Positions 35,601-44,855 of a stretch of DNA of 64,000 nt are shown piece after piece. Location: assembly GCA_034008185.1 (NCBI GenBank), contig CM067081.1, positions 868,001 to 932,000 of the forward strand, read 5' to 3'. Each line of letters starts with the position of its first letter. The stretch's first letter is position 1. The notes under the pieces were generated by a model. The model was not told where the DNA came from and did not search any database. It saw nothing but the letters and a program-made list of their open reading frames with translations. Position numbers and translations under genes: made by a program. The DNA comes from Gorsachius magnificus (Eukaryota; Chordata; Aves; Pelecaniformes; Ardeidae).

Positions 35601-38600
35601 TTTATCTGGCGAGGAAACTCTGCTGTAAGCCGGCGCTCTTGTGGGTGGCTTATTAAGAAACAAAGCTGGAACACAGGGAATCAATATTAGTACTGAATAT
35701 AAACACAAGGGGGATCGAGGCAGTAATTCTTCATGGCTCTGCTTCTAGCTTTCCCTCCAAATGCACAGAACAACGGAGGTTGAGGGAAATTAAACCATCC
35801 ACATTAATTAGGTGTTATCTTCTGCACTGGCTAACAGCACTAAGGGCCTGAAGGGAATAGCTGGTCCGCCACACGCTCCAAAGGGAATGGTCTCAGAAGT
35901 CCCCTGATCGCGATGAAGAATTCAGCCTGGTTTCTGGCATTTAACAAGTGGGCAAAGGTGAGAAATCCTGCCTGGGAGCCGAGAGGAGAGCAAGGGAAGA
36001 GGAGTGCCTATGGCTCAGGGGCTGGATCCAGCCCTGGGACATGCGATCCCTCCCGCAGCAATCCCGACGCGTGCGCTAACGTGAGGTCTGCCTGGCACGT
36101 TTGAAAGGCCCTGGTCATCCTTAACCGAGGAAAAAGTTGCTGGTGGGAATAACGCGAATTCCCCTGAACGTAAGCCTCCCGTGCATTTCCCATACTCATA
36201 ACCTTGGTCTTCCCAAGCCCAACTGAGGAATTTCTAGTTACCAGCTGAACTACCACTCGTTATGTCTCATCACAAGCTGGTTGCTGTCAGGCCCTGGAAG
36301 GGGCTGCCCAGGGAAGGGGTCGAGTCCCCAGCCCTGGGGGGATTTAACAGCCGGGCAGAGGCGGTGCTGAGGGCCAGGGTTTGGGGGTGGGATGGCAGGG
36401 GTAGGGGAACGGTTGGGCTGGGGGAGCTCAAAGGGCTTTGCCAACCCGAACCATTCCGTGATTCGATGATCACTCTCTATTTAGCAGTTTGACAGCAAAA
36501 CCGGAGCCAGTGAAAGCCTTTCAGAGTAAGGTGCTGTGTACGCTGTGGGCGAGCAGAGCTGGCGTAGGTAACCCCGGCCCAAATGCGGAGACGCCGGCGC
36601 AGGAGCACGGCTGCTAACGGGCCCAAGGCACAGCCAGCCCTCGCCTTCACACACTGCCCGAGGGGCCCCGACACGAACCCTCCTTTGGGCTCCTTCAGCC
36701 CAATCTTCACCTGTGCCTGTGGTTCTCTGGGTTCCCAGACAGAAGATCTGGACAGGCATACGGCAGCTTGGCTTCCAAGATGAAATGCTTTTAATTTTGC
36801 ATAACCGTATCGCTTATTTTTCCACCTCTCTTCGCGCCCTGGCAGCTGGGTGTTTGCCTGCAGCCTCGTGAAACGCGAGCTCTGTCGTGCAGCGTGATCA
36901 GAGCGTCGTCCCCTTCCTTCCGCGCGTGGAAGTACTGGGAACGCAGCAGCACCCCGCTGTCTGTCGCTCCTCTGCACATCGTTTAGGAGCTGCGTAGCTG
37001 CCCCATGCTGTGCTCCTCTAACCACTGCTGCTCCCCCGTTTTCTCACCTTCCTACTCACCCGATGCAATCGACCTTAACTAATTTGAGGAATACAGCGAC
37101 GAGATGTAAATACCCAGAAAGAGGCAGCGAGAAGACCCACGCTGGCAGATTTACGGTCTGAGACAGGGAGGCTGAGATTTTCTGGAAGGGTGACCTGCCC
37201 TGAAGGGCCAGCCTCCAAAAGGAGCCAGCATCTTCTCCGGCTGATGATTCTGATGCTGCTCCTGCCCCTCCATCTTCCACGTCACGCACCCTGTCCCTGT
37301 GTATTTAAGGTGCGTTTCTGAAGTCCCTATGCCCAACCCCTCCACCCCCTCATTACGTTAATTCCTACAGGAAAAATTGCTTCACTCTTCATTCATTGCA
37401 CCAGGTCACCATCACACCTCAAGAGGCAGCAGATTATGGCCACGCATTCCCGGGCCTCTACACCTCCCATTCTTTGACTACCATTCATTTCAGGAACCAG
37501 CAGCCGGTTATCCTTGCTGGCATGCAATTCCTCGACGGGGGTTCTCGTTCTCCCCAGTTTTCCGCAAGGATGATAGCCTTGACCCCATCACCCTACCGGG
37601 GGCTGTTAGGGTGAGGAAGGGAGGCACTCTCTTCCAAGAGAGAACACAGAACTCTTTTGGGATAAGGGACATGGAGTTATCCTAAAAGCTCTTCCATCCT
37701 CTGCGTATAGCACAGGCTCTGCCCCAAGCAGCCTCAGGGCCTCTCTCTACCTCTGCAGTTAATCACAACGATGACTTAACTCAATGTTTCAGAATGATCT
37801 TTGTACCTCACACCACCCTCTCTCACATGTCCATTTTCTACACTTCAGACCAAAAGACTGCATTTCCTAGTCATTGTCGTTACGGCGTTTTAATGCGCAG
37901 AGGGCCACGACAAGCCGTCAGCTGAACAAGGCACTTGAAAAAAAGCCAGCTCCCCCGTCTGCACAGCGAGGAAAAACCAAGTCCCCAGCAGCAGACGAAG
38001 AGGGCGCGTGGCAGGGAGCACGGAGAACTGCAAAACATCTGGCTGCTGCTTCTAACAGTCTTTGAGCCAGAAGGCCGGAGAGCTGAACGGCATCAGCCAC
38101 GGCTCCACAACACAAGCAATAACGCGTCTCTGCTCAGCTTTCCCGGCCCGGCCTAACGAGACAGGCTGCTGAACAGTGGAGAACGTGTGTCTTGAACCGC
38201 TCAGCAACGTGCGAGCGAGACAGCGTGCAGTTCAGCCCTACCGCACCACCGGCTTTTCACTGCCTTTAAGTTACGATACCAAGACGTTAGGGGGAGAGAG
38301 TGTAAATGAGTCGGAAGCTATATTAGAAAACTCTATCACACCAGCCTCCCCTCTCCTAACTCGCCACCAGCGGGCTATCTGGGCCAGGGGGAGAGTGGGC
38401 AGGGGATGGGGCTGTCGGGGGGAGCACAGGGTGTTTGCATGGAGGGCGCTGCCCTCTCCTGGGTGCAGCCCGCAGTGCTCAGCTGAATGCCACGCTCCTG
38501 CCCTGCTAACGCTGAATTTGGGCTTTACCCCTCGCGGGTGGCAAGAGCAAGAGCCCTTAACACAACCCTGTGGGTGCCTCCTCTGTCAGCTCGGTGGCAG

Positions 38601-41600
38601 CGGTGGAGTTCCCGGGCTGTGGAAGCTTGTGGTAAAGCAGAGGCCGAGGCTGCCTGCAGCAGGGAGGGAGCTGGTGGCTTTCACCATCCCCTGCCCACGC
38701 CCGGCAGCGAGGGCAGGCAGGGAGCTCCGGACACCGGGGGGGGAGGCAGCTCCCCAGGGAGTGGGACTGGAATGAAAGAGCACAGAAACAAAGGGAGAGG
38801 CCGTGGCCGTGCAGCACAGCTGGAGTGTGTACGACCCTTCCCGAATCTGGGGGGGGGGGGGGGGGAGCACAGAGCATCCCTCTTGCTGCTCTGCCTGAGC
38901 AGGCTCACAAATCACCCAGACATCCCTAAGCAGCAGCTTCCTGCAATTAGGAGCAGCAGAACACATGTGCCAATTAGCTGTGCACCAATATCCTCTTCGG
39001 CCCTTGATCTAGGCCAGACCTCAGCCCCGGGGTGCAGCAGAGCCAGGCTGCTTCCTCCGAGATCCCGGAGATGGGCAGGAGCATCCCCTGGCTGTGGGCC
39101 AGGCGGGCTCTCCTCCCCTGCCGCGGGGGGGACACAGGGACCCGGCCCCCTGGGTGCCTGCACTCGGGTGGGAGATCTCAGCCAGAGAGAAACCAGAGGT
39201 GTGGTGGACACAGGAGAGCAGCGACGGCCACTTCCATCCTGCACAAGCTGCCAGGCTACCAAAAAATCTTAATTCTGTACCGATCGAGGGCTGCACTTGG
39301 GTCATGGGAGACCTCATCACCACTGAGTTACGGAGAGAGACCAGGCAGGACGGCCAGGCTCTGTGGGACAAGCAGCTCCGCCTGGTTCTCAGACACTTCT
39401 CTTCACCCTGTGTCTTCAGGACGTTTGTTTCCTCCAGGCTAAGTCCCTGGCACTCACTGCAGACGAGGTCAGCAGTGTCCTGCTAGCAGATGTTATTTCA
39501 TTAATGCAGCACTGCTGCTCACAAGCCATCCCAGGAACCGTTTGAGCCAACCCAAGTCCCTGCCCAGGGCTACAGCCACAGGAGGACTCGGTGGGCAGCC
39601 AGCAAAGGTGCCTCTCGGGGACCGGTCACACACTGGGCCTGAGAAACGCGCTCATTTGTTACCACCCCAGTGAATTCAACGCTGCTAGAGAGCTCCCGAG
39701 TGATGCCACGGCACAACCCCAACAGAGGAAGGCACGGTCAACGTCAAGAAGAGCGCTGGAGGCCTGCTGCCTGTGGGACGTCTGCCCCAGGAGCTGCACC
39801 TTGGGATGCCCACCCAAACATGACCAAGCGCCGCGTCACAGCGGGTGACCAGGATGAGCCCACCCCTTCCCCAAGTGCTGGCAGAGCTTTCCGGCCTTCC
39901 CACCCCTCAGCAGCACTGTCCTCTCACACTTCTCTCAAGCCCACTCACCTGTTGACTTCCGAAACGTTGTTGACCTTCGCGGCTTCCAGCAGAGCATCTT
40001 CTGAAAACAGAGGAAGAAGAGAAAGCGAGTTAGCAGCAAACCACACTTACACACGTAATAACCTGGAGGGGGCAGGGGCCACTGCAGCAGAGAAGGCAGG
40101 GCCTGTGCTTGCAGCTCGTATCAAACGCCACAGGTTAGGAAGGGTCTGTTTCTGCGAGGTTACCCCCAAATCCCTCTCCTGCTTGACAGCTTTCCACAGC
40201 CTTCCCCGCGAGGCTCTGGGGAAGGCAGGGCTGACCAGCCGTTCCCAAAACGCAGGCACCAGCAGAGACGTGGGAACCTGCGCGCAGGCTGAATCCCCGG
40301 CCTGGCCGAGCAAGTCCCTTCCTCGCCTCTCCCAGCCCAAAGGCGGTGTTGAGCCAGCTGAAACAGCAGCTCCTCGTCTGCCGCATCGCAGCACGAGAGA
40401 TCCCCCGGGCAGCTCCTCCGCGGACACAGCCAGGGGTGTGAATCATTCCTCTCTGGGAGACCACGCTCTCCCAGCCTGCCCCAGGTCATAGAATCACAGA
40501 ATCACAGAATGTTTTGGGTGGGAAGGGACCCCTAGAGGCCACCCAGCCCAACCCCCCTGCAGGAGCAGGGACACCTTGAACCACATCAGGTTGCTCACAG
40601 CCCCGGCCAACCTGGCCTGGAATGGTCCCAGGGATGGGGCCTCCACCCCCTCTCTGGGCAACCCCTGCCAGGGTTTCACCACCCTCACTGGAAAGAATTT
40701 CTGCCTTAGATCCAGTCTAAGCGTGCCCTGCTCCAGTTTAAAACCATCCCCCCTTGTCCTGTCCCAGCTGGCCCTACTAAAAAGCTTGTCCCCCCCTTTC
40801 CTCTGGGCCCCCTTGAAGCCCTGAGCGGCCGCACTCAGCTCTGCCCGCAGCCTCCTCTGCTCCAGGCTGAGCACCCCCAACTCTCCCAGCCTGGCCTCAG
40901 AGCAGAGGGGCTCCAGCCCTCGCAGCATTTTAGTAGCCCTCCCCTGGCCCCGCTCCAACAGGTCCATGTCCTCCTGGTGCTGAGGGCTCCAGAGCTGGAC
41001 GCAGGGCTCCAGGGGAGGTCTCCCCAGAGCGGAGCAGAGGGGCACAATCCCCTCCCTCGCCCCGCTGGCCACGCTGCTGGGGATGCAGCCCAGGGCAGGG
41101 TTGGCTTCTGGGCTGCCAGCGCCCATGGCCGGCTCATGGCCAGCTTTTCATCCCCCAGCACCCCCAAGTCCCTCTGGGCAGGGCTGCTCTCCATCCTTTC
41201 TTCCCCCAGCCTGTACTGATACTGGGGGTTACCCCGACCCAGGGGCAGGACCTTGCACTTGGCCTTGTTGAACCTCATGAGGTTCACCCAGGCCCACCTC
41301 TCCAGCCTGTCCAGGTCTCTCTGGATGTCACCCAGGTCTGTAGGAAACCTCTGCAGGCGCTTGCCCGTCTCTGGCTCGGAAGGTGCCACGGGATGGGCCT
41401 GGCAAAAGGCTGGAGCAGAGGGGAAAGGCCCTGGGGGCGAGCCAGTGGCCGCTCCAGCAAGGAACCAACTGCATCAACAACCTGCAAAGCCTGCGGTCGG
41501 TGGGCTCCGGGGTGCATTACAGGGCAGCTGGCACTGTCCCCCCCCCGCCGGCAGTCACAGCCTCAGCCAGAGGCTTCCGGACACGGCCAAGGCCAGCGAG

Positions 41601-44600
41601 TTCCTACTGTGGGCTCGGAATGACACCTCCTGGCTAGGGAGGGTAAGGACAGCATCCCAGCCCCTGCTCGCAGAGGCAACGCTGGAGCAAAAAAAAAAAG
41701 TTGTTCAAAACCAGTGCGGCCAGCAGAGCTGTCCCAGGGTGTTTGGGAAGCTGGGACAATCTTCCCCAATTCTTACCAGCCTTCAGGTGCTCCCTGCTCT
41801 TTTCCTGACATTTTGTGCCTCCTTTTCACCAAACCCTGTGCCTGTGGCTCGGCCTTCTGCCTCGTGCCTATAACCCATTTTCCTGGAGAGCAGCACCAGC
41901 AGACGGGGCCCTATCCTGCGCGTCCCATCCCCTGCCCCGGGGACCAGGGTCCCTCTCTCAGGGCACGGACACACAGCCACAACCGGACAGAGGCAACAAG
42001 GTTTGAGCTGCACCACAAACCTCAACGCTTCCCCTGCTGCCCTGAAGGTAACGGCACTCAGCGTGCTGCAGGGAGCTATTTTGGCTGACGGATGTCATCG
42101 GTGCAGACACGCATCCAAACCAAGAGCTTTCCAGCACAAATTGCTTGCGGTCTCATTAGGAAAGCTGAGCTCAGTGGGCACTGCGGGTTTACCCGAGCAG
42201 CGTGCTGTCTCAAGGACAATTCAGCGGGCTGAGGGTGTCAGAGAGGAGCAGCGGGAGCGTTTCTGTGTCCCCCTGCCCCAGGGATGACGGCTGCTCGCTG
42301 GCCCCCATACCGCAGCAGAGCACCGGGCCACCCAGCCCTGCCGGAGACACGGGGTAAACCGTGGGCAGGTGGGACCAAACAACCTTTGGTGTCTGAGTGA
42401 CCGAGTGTTCTGCCACCACAGCCTGGACTCCAGCCCAGCACAGAGACCTCCTCCCGATCACAGAATCACGGAAGGGTTTGGGTGGGAAGGGGCCGTCAAA
42501 GCTCATCCAGCCCAACCCCGGCCATGGGCGGGGACATCTCCAACCGCATCAGGTTCGCTCACAGCCCCGTCCAACCTGGCCTGGGATGTGTCCAGGGATG
42601 GGGCAGCCACCACCGCTCTGGGCAACCTGGGCCAGGGTCTCACCGCCCTCAGTGTAAAGAATTTCTTCCTCACGCCCAGCCTGGATCCCCCCTCCTTCAG
42701 TTTAAAGCCATCCCCCCTTGTCCTGTCCCTATAGGCCCTGCTCAAAAGCTTGTCCCCCCCTTTCCTCTGGGCCCCCTTGAAGCCCTGAGCGGCCGCACTC
42801 AGCTCTGCCCGCAGCCTCCTCTGCTCCAGGCTGAGCACCCCCAACTCTCCCAGCCTTTCCCCAGCGCAGAGGGGCTCCAGCCCTCGGAGCATTCCCGTGG
42901 CCTCCTCTGGCCCCGCTCCAGCAGGTCCCTGTCTGTCCTGCGCTGGGGACCCCCGAGCTGGAGCCAGTACCCAGTAAAGAACAACGTGGGGCTTCCCCAA
43001 ACCCACCCACAAAGCGAGAGCGAGGGGCAGGCTCTCCATCACATGTCCCAGCTCAGTGAGCTCTGCAGGGAATCCTGAGCTCTCCGGGCCTGATCTTCTG
43101 CGGCTGCGTCCCTGCCCTCTCTGGGAAAGCTTCCCGCCTGCTTCTGGCACTCCCCCTGCCCCCCTGGCTGCAGGGTTTGGGACACCCATGACTCTGTCCC
43201 CTCTGCCTGCAGCCACAGCCACGCAGCTGCCCGGCTCTAAATGCTCACCAGTCCACAAACCGGCTCCTGCCACAAAGCCAGGCCTCAGCCTCGCAGACCT
43301 TTCCTAAGCACTAATTACACAAGACTCCCCAAAATGATGGTGAAACCTCCCGGGTAACCAGCCTGGCAGCCTGGCGCAGCAATTGAAGCGTTACTCACGG
43401 GGAAACCAACCTCTGACGTGGCCGAAACCACTGGGTCAGCGTCCTGCTCTGAAGCCACAGCCCCTCCTGCCCCAGGCCTGTGTCACACCAGCGGATGAGC
43501 TCGCTGCCAACAAGCCTGCACGCGCGAGCAGCGAGCGCTGGCTCACGACAAAGGCACCGCAGGGAGCAGGGACGGACCCCTCATGCACACACCATCTCCG
43601 CATCCGCAGCTCAGACCGAGCCTGGATCCCAAACTCGTCCAGCCGATGGTCTGAAGCAGCAAAGGCGTCTCGGCTCCAACGCCACCTTGTCCAGTAACAC
43701 CAACGAGGCCACCCCATCTCCTGCCCTGCGGTGGGAAAGCGGGGTGACGACAACCTGGGGCGGAGAGGCCAAGTGTAGGATTGCACCCCAAGTACTTCCA
43801 AACACAAAGCACCACACAACTGCCAAGAATGGGACTTGCTGCGGCACAAACCTACAGTTACGCATCGACCTAAAAGCAGGCAACTTGCCCCACTAGATTG
43901 CTGGGACTATCCCCTGTGCTTCAGCTCAGACACGTCAGCCTTTCTAAACCCAAACCTAATGCTGTGGCATGAAGGGCTTGTGGCCAACCACCAACTGCGT
44001 CCTTCCCACAGTGGGGTAGGCATAAACCACTCCGTGAGAAACCTTGGGCTTATCAGGGTGGTAACTCAATCCCTTCCCAACTCCCAAACCTTTGTACTTG
44101 CTCAAAAATATCCTATGGTCAAAGCAGAGGACTGGAGAGAGCTGGCCCTGAGGAGAACACGCGCCCCGACAGCTCAGACCCTCCTCTGCCCTGCCAGCCT
44201 TCCTCGCCCACAGGGGCTTGGCACCAGGTCCTCTCCCAGCACGCACCACAAAACCGTCCCCAGAGACGGTCTGGGGTGCAGCTGACAAGCACGCTGGCTG
44301 TTTTATCTTGGTGGCAAACGTGGGGTTCGTTACCTTCACGCTATGGAAGAGTGCGGGTATCCATCATGGACCAGCACGCCTCTGGGCTAGGGATCACAGA
44401 TAACACTTTTCCCGGAGGGGTTCCCGGGCCAGCAGGCCAGGCTCCATCTGCAAGGCGGGACCCCTGCACGCCCCCTCCCCGAGGGGCACAAGCTCCCCTG
44501 CCCCACACCAAGCCCCCCTCCCGCCCCAGGGCTGGCTGAGCCAGGTGGGCAAGTGGCAATAGTCACCCTTGGAGCGGTGGTCCCTGACGTAGCAGTAGGC

Positions 44601-44855
44601 CAGCGCAGCGACGAGGGCAGGCAGTGCAGCTCCCGGGGGGCAGCTCCCATCTCTGCTCCGATGCCCGCCAGGGTCTCCTCTGCCACAGCACCACCGCTCA
44701 GCACCCGAGGGCCGCGGTGACGCCTCTCCAAGGGACGCCACAAGGCCAGACGGCCCCAGCAGCGGGCAGCCTGCGCCAGCCAGGCCGGCGGTGCGAGGCC
44801 TGGGGGTCCGCAGTGGGGACACACCTGGGACCTGCGGCCTCAGCCCCTCTGCCAT
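2479..44855 (-). CDS. CLPB: CLPB (ClpB/SKD3 mitochondrial disaggregase), 5' part, five coding exons
   Basis: CDS join on the minus strand: 44855-44567, 40000-39949, 25137-25051, 9661-9558, 2607-2479, leaving the window in phase 1. CLPB is an ATP-dependent AAA+ protein disaggregase of the mitochondrial intermembrane space, with ankyrin repeats N-terminal to the ATPase. About 220 residues are encoded here. They comprise an Arg-containing N-terminal region, a hydrophobic stretch ending in [13 protein letters not shown], then ankyrin repeats with GWTALMVAA and GCTALHYAV cores. Segments such as [24 protein letters not shown] and [12 protein letters not shown] match human CLPB almost residue for residue as I remember it. 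All exon phases fit, and every junction has GT and AG. The AAA+ domain lies beyond base 1. The N-terminus is the least certain part. Confidence 0.93.
3950..4497 (+). repeat. 37-bp tandem array derived from a CR1-like 3' tail, 14 exact-period copies
   Basis: GATGATCCTGGAGGCCCCTT recurs every 37 bases from 3974 to 4455 (14 copies). Between them lies CCAGAAAGGTTGGGCCA. The first unit (GGTTGGACTAGATGATCCTG) and the exit (GGTCCCTTCCAACCCGGGAT, then TCCGTGATATGATT) are a normal CR1 3' end, so the array expanded inside a CR1 tail. Copies differ only by GGCCCC/GGTCCC. The long minus-strand reading frames through it are a by-product of the repeat. Confidence 0.95.
6150..6830. promoter_or_regulatory. 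AT-rich island, candidate conserved non-coding element
   Basis: Sharp drop in GC inside a GC-rich intron, with ACCATCAATCACC (PBX/HOX-like), AATATTTATACACGAAATAT, several AATAAA strings and TTAATGCAG. No repeat family recognised. Function is inferred only from composition. Confidence 0.3.
7076..7855 (-). mobile_element. CR1 LINE 3' half, reverse orientation, with RT remnant
   Basis: Begins with the reverse-complement tail AGAATCATAGAATCATAGAA. On the minus strand the part at 7400-7850 still reads like CR1 reverse transcriptase C-terminus ([20 protein letters not shown] and later [15 protein letters not shown]), with the FADD aspartates altered at the first position and frameshifts toward the 3' end. 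5'-truncated, inactive. Confidence 0.93.
8376..8642 (+). mobile_element. CR1 LINE 3' fragment
   Basis: Same subfamily as the element at base 1, starting in the middle of its 3' region (GACAAGGGGGGATGGCTTTA) and ending ATTTTATGATTCTATGA. Confidence 0.92.
8712..9025 (+). mobile_element. Two short CR1 3' fragments in tandem
   Basis: 8712-8772 keeps only the very end (GATGTCCCTGCTCCGGGATC to CATTCCGTGACTC). 8848-9025 is a 3' piece of the other subfamily (CCCTGGAAGGGGCTGCCCAG to CATTCCGTGATTCTACGA). Confidence 0.8.
9558..9661 (-). CDS. CLPB: CLPB coding exon 4 (ankyrin repeat and linker)
   Basis: A 104-bp exon, phase 2 in and phase 1 out, with acceptor CGTTACAG and donor GTAATA. It encodes [20 protein letters not shown] and then [15 protein letters not shown]. 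In human CLPB the matching sequence ends just before a 30-residue cassette exon that is present in isoform 1 and absent from isoform 2. Phase 1 here joins directly to the exon at 2479-2607. Confidence 0.95.
9844..10085 (+). repeat. 39-bp minisatellite, about seven copies
   Basis: Units begin GCAGCCCAGGGAGGTCCACG and end AGCAGATCCCCACCT. Starts at 9844, 9883, 9922, 9961, 10000, 10039. The third and last units differ by a few bases. Confidence 0.95.
10268..10490 (+). repeat. ~54-bp minisatellite, four copies
   Basis: Units contain GGGAGGGATGGACCCACGCT, then GGAGCCGCCTGCTCCTGAGG and GTCTGCACCC. Confidence 0.9.
11491..11944 (-). mobile_element. CR1 LINE 3' fragment, reverse
   Basis: Starts CAGAGTCACGGAATGGTTTG and runs through the GGGGAACAATT-type block (reverse complement of the element at 1514) to GACACGCTCCAGCATGACAT. 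5'-truncated copy. Confidence 0.92.
14866..15237 (+). mobile_element. CR1 LINE 3' fragment, third subfamily
   Basis: CAGCCTGGAGAAGGCTGAGA, then AACTTGTTGACTGTGAGGGT, ending GGCTGGGATTCTGTGTGGTT. This subfamily lacks an expanded octamer tail. It recurs at 21755-22396 and reverse at 19032. Confidence 0.9.
16864..18141 (+). mobile_element. CR1 LINE, longest copy, with reverse transcriptase remnant
   Basis: Nearly 1.3 kb ending in ATTCTATGATTCTATGAT. The frame from 16936 to about 17440 encodes CR1 reverse transcriptase: [40 protein letters not shown], and the catalytic FADD box (FADDTK). The normal [10 protein letters not shown] is changed at Gly to Ala. A frameshift near 17440 moves the remaining coding part to another frame, so the copy is dead. 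5'-truncated as usual for CR1. Confidence 0.95.
18566..18899 (+). mobile_element. CR1 LINE 3' fragment
   Basis: Same subfamily as 1514-1863: TGCCTGAGAGGAGGGGGGAG through AACCATTCCATGATTTTATG. Confidence 0.92.
19032..19790 (-). mobile_element. CR1 LINE 3' half, reverse
   Basis: Reverse copy of the third subfamily: starts CACAGAATCCCAGCCTGGCC. The minus strand reads [17 protein letters not shown] and similar reverse-transcriptase C-terminal sequence at 19500-19690, with an apparent deletion before 19735. Non-functional. Confidence 0.92.
20375..20500. promoter_or_regulatory. AT-rich island with 12-bp inverted repeat and paired TAATTA sites
   Basis: TGAGAGCTTTGT (20393-20404) and its exact complement ACAAAGCTCTCA (20433-20444) are separated by 28 bases. 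They are followed by TTTAATTAG and CTTAATTAC eleven bases apart, homeodomain-type sites. Confidence 0.35.
21058..21190 (-). mobile_element. CR1 LINE 3' terminal scrap, reverse
   Basis: Starts ATAGAACCACGGAATGGTTT and breaks off after TGCCCGGCTGTTAAATCCCT. Only the last ~130 bases of the element remain. Confidence 0.88.
21755..22396 (+). mobile_element. CR1 LINE 3' half
   Basis: Third-subfamily copy in plus orientation, from CAGCAGGGTGCCCTTGTTGC through GAGGAACTCCTGGAGAGAGT to GGCTGGGATTCTGGGATTC. Includes the end of the reverse transcriptase region and the 3'UTR. Confidence 0.92.
24370..24600. promoter_or_regulatory. AT-rich island with TAATTGAATTTA (paired-homeodomain-like site)
   Basis: TAATTGAATTTA at 24542-24553 is one base from the dimer consensus TAATTGAATTA recognised by PRD-class proteins, in an otherwise AT-rich, non-repeat stretch. 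Confidence 0.3.
25051..25137 (-). CDS. CLPB: CLPB coding exon 3 (ankyrin repeat)
   Basis: An 87-bp exon, phase 2 in and phase 2 out, with acceptor CTGGCCAG and donor GTATGG. It encodes [20 protein letters not shown] followed by VAAISRNS. This is the end of one ankyrin repeat (GADVNAR turn) and the TALMVAA helix of the next. The donor departs from GTRAGT, so splicing here may be somewhat weaker than at exons 2 and 5. Confidence 0.94.
27148..27701 (-). mobile_element. Solo LTR of an avian endogenous retrovirus with 5-bp target duplication
   Basis: The 554-bp element starts TGTCGTGGTTTAACCCGGCT and ends CCGAAACCAGGACA, with TG..CA ends, and is flanked by CTAAT at 27143-27147 and 27702-27706. 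The ends and the block AGATAAAGACAGTTTAATAA are those of a familiar avian ERV LTR. I read its sense as minus because on that strand ATTAAA lies shortly before the GTCTTTATCTCAGCC block, as in related LTRs. A 5-bp duplication suits ERVL-like (class III) integrases. No gag, pol or env sequence adjoins it, so it is a recombined solo LTR. Confidence 0.88.
27868..27912 (-). mobile_element. CR1 3'-end scrap, reverse
   Basis: GATCACAGAATCGTTTGGCT then GGAAAAGACCTTTAAGATGA is the reverse complement of a CR1 3' terminus. Only about 45 bases remain, 160 bases right of the solo LTR. Confidence 0.7.
28858..29045 (+). mobile_element. CR1 LINE 3' fragment
   Basis: From AACTGGAACGGGTTGCCCAG to the tail ATTCTGTGATTCTATGA. 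Confidence 0.9.
30100..30700 (+). mobile_element. CR1 LINE with internal deletion (ORF2 linker fused to 3'UTR)
   Basis: The left half encodes [20 protein letters not shown] and [13 protein letters not shown], typical of the region between endonuclease and reverse transcriptase of CR1 ORF2. At about 30350 it passes straight into the 3' region ([13 protein letters not shown] in the same frame) and ends ATTCTGTGATTCTATGAT. The whole reverse transcriptase core is missing. Confidence 0.88.
33454..34450 (+). mobile_element. CR1 LINE 3' half with reverse transcriptase remnant
   Basis: Begins inside the reverse transcriptase: [20 protein letters not shown] and [20 protein letters not shown], intact in one frame to about 33800, then a frameshift. 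Ends in three octamer repeats. Close relative of the copies at 16864 and 40487 (reverse). Confidence 0.95.
36286..36470 (+). mobile_element. CR1 LINE 3' fragment
   Basis: GTCAGGCCCTGGAAGGGGCT to CATTCCGTGATTCGATGAT; same subfamily as 8848-9025. Confidence 0.9.
39949..40000 (-). CDS. CLPB: CLPB coding exon 2 (start of ankyrin domain)
   Basis: A 52-bp exon with a pyrimidine-rich acceptor ending in TTTTCAG and a GTGAGT donor, phase 1 in and phase 2 out. With the base carried over from exon 1 it reads [18 protein letters not shown], matching the human CLPB stretch that opens the first ankyrin repeat. It is too short to be called from reading-frame length alone; identification rests on the protein match and phase. 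Confidence 0.92.
40487..41333 (-). mobile_element. CR1 LINE 3' half, reverse
   Basis: Starts TCATAGAATCACAGAATCAC. The minus strand reads [20 protein letters not shown] then [20 protein letters not shown], the C-terminal part of CR1 reverse transcriptase, before the 3'UTR block. 5'-truncated within the gene. Sits in CLPB intron 1. Confidence 0.94.
42458..42972 (-). mobile_element. CR1 LINE 3' fragment, reverse
   Basis: Starts GATCACAGAATCACGGAAGG, shares the AAGCTTGTCCCCCCCTTTCC block with other copies, and breaks off near CCCGAGCTGGAGCCAGTACC. More diverged than its neighbours. Confidence 0.9.
44567..44855 (-). CDS. CLPB: CLPB coding exon 1 (N-terminus)
   Basis: The reading frame starts at ATG 44855 (MAEGLRPQV), the only methionine near the gene body in this frame, and ends 96 codons plus one base later at a GTGACT donor. 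The end of the exon ([20 protein letters not shown]) aligns with the human segment before the ankyrin domain, which is also a hydrophobic stretch followed by basic residues. The part before it is rich in Gly, Pro and Arg and does not resemble the human presequence. The frame stays open upstream but there consists of Gly-Pro repeats. Kozak context is weak (C at -3, G at +4). The splice end is well supported; the start codon is a best guess. Confidence 0.7.

Larger units (their letters stand above)
25138..39948 (-). other. CLPB intron 2
   Basis: Holds the solo LTR and CR1 copies at 27868, 28858, 30100, 33454 and 36286. 25300-27140, 30710-33450, 34460-35680 and 36480-39940 show no gene or identified repeat. 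A 17-base G run is at 38849-38865 and a TTTA-type microsatellite at 29619-29652. Confidence 0.75.
40001..44566 (-). other. CLPB intron 1
   Basis: Two reverse-orientation CR1 copies (40487-41333, 42458-42972). The remainder, 41340-42450 and 42980-44560, is moderately GC-rich and shows nothing recognisable. Confidence 0.75.
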
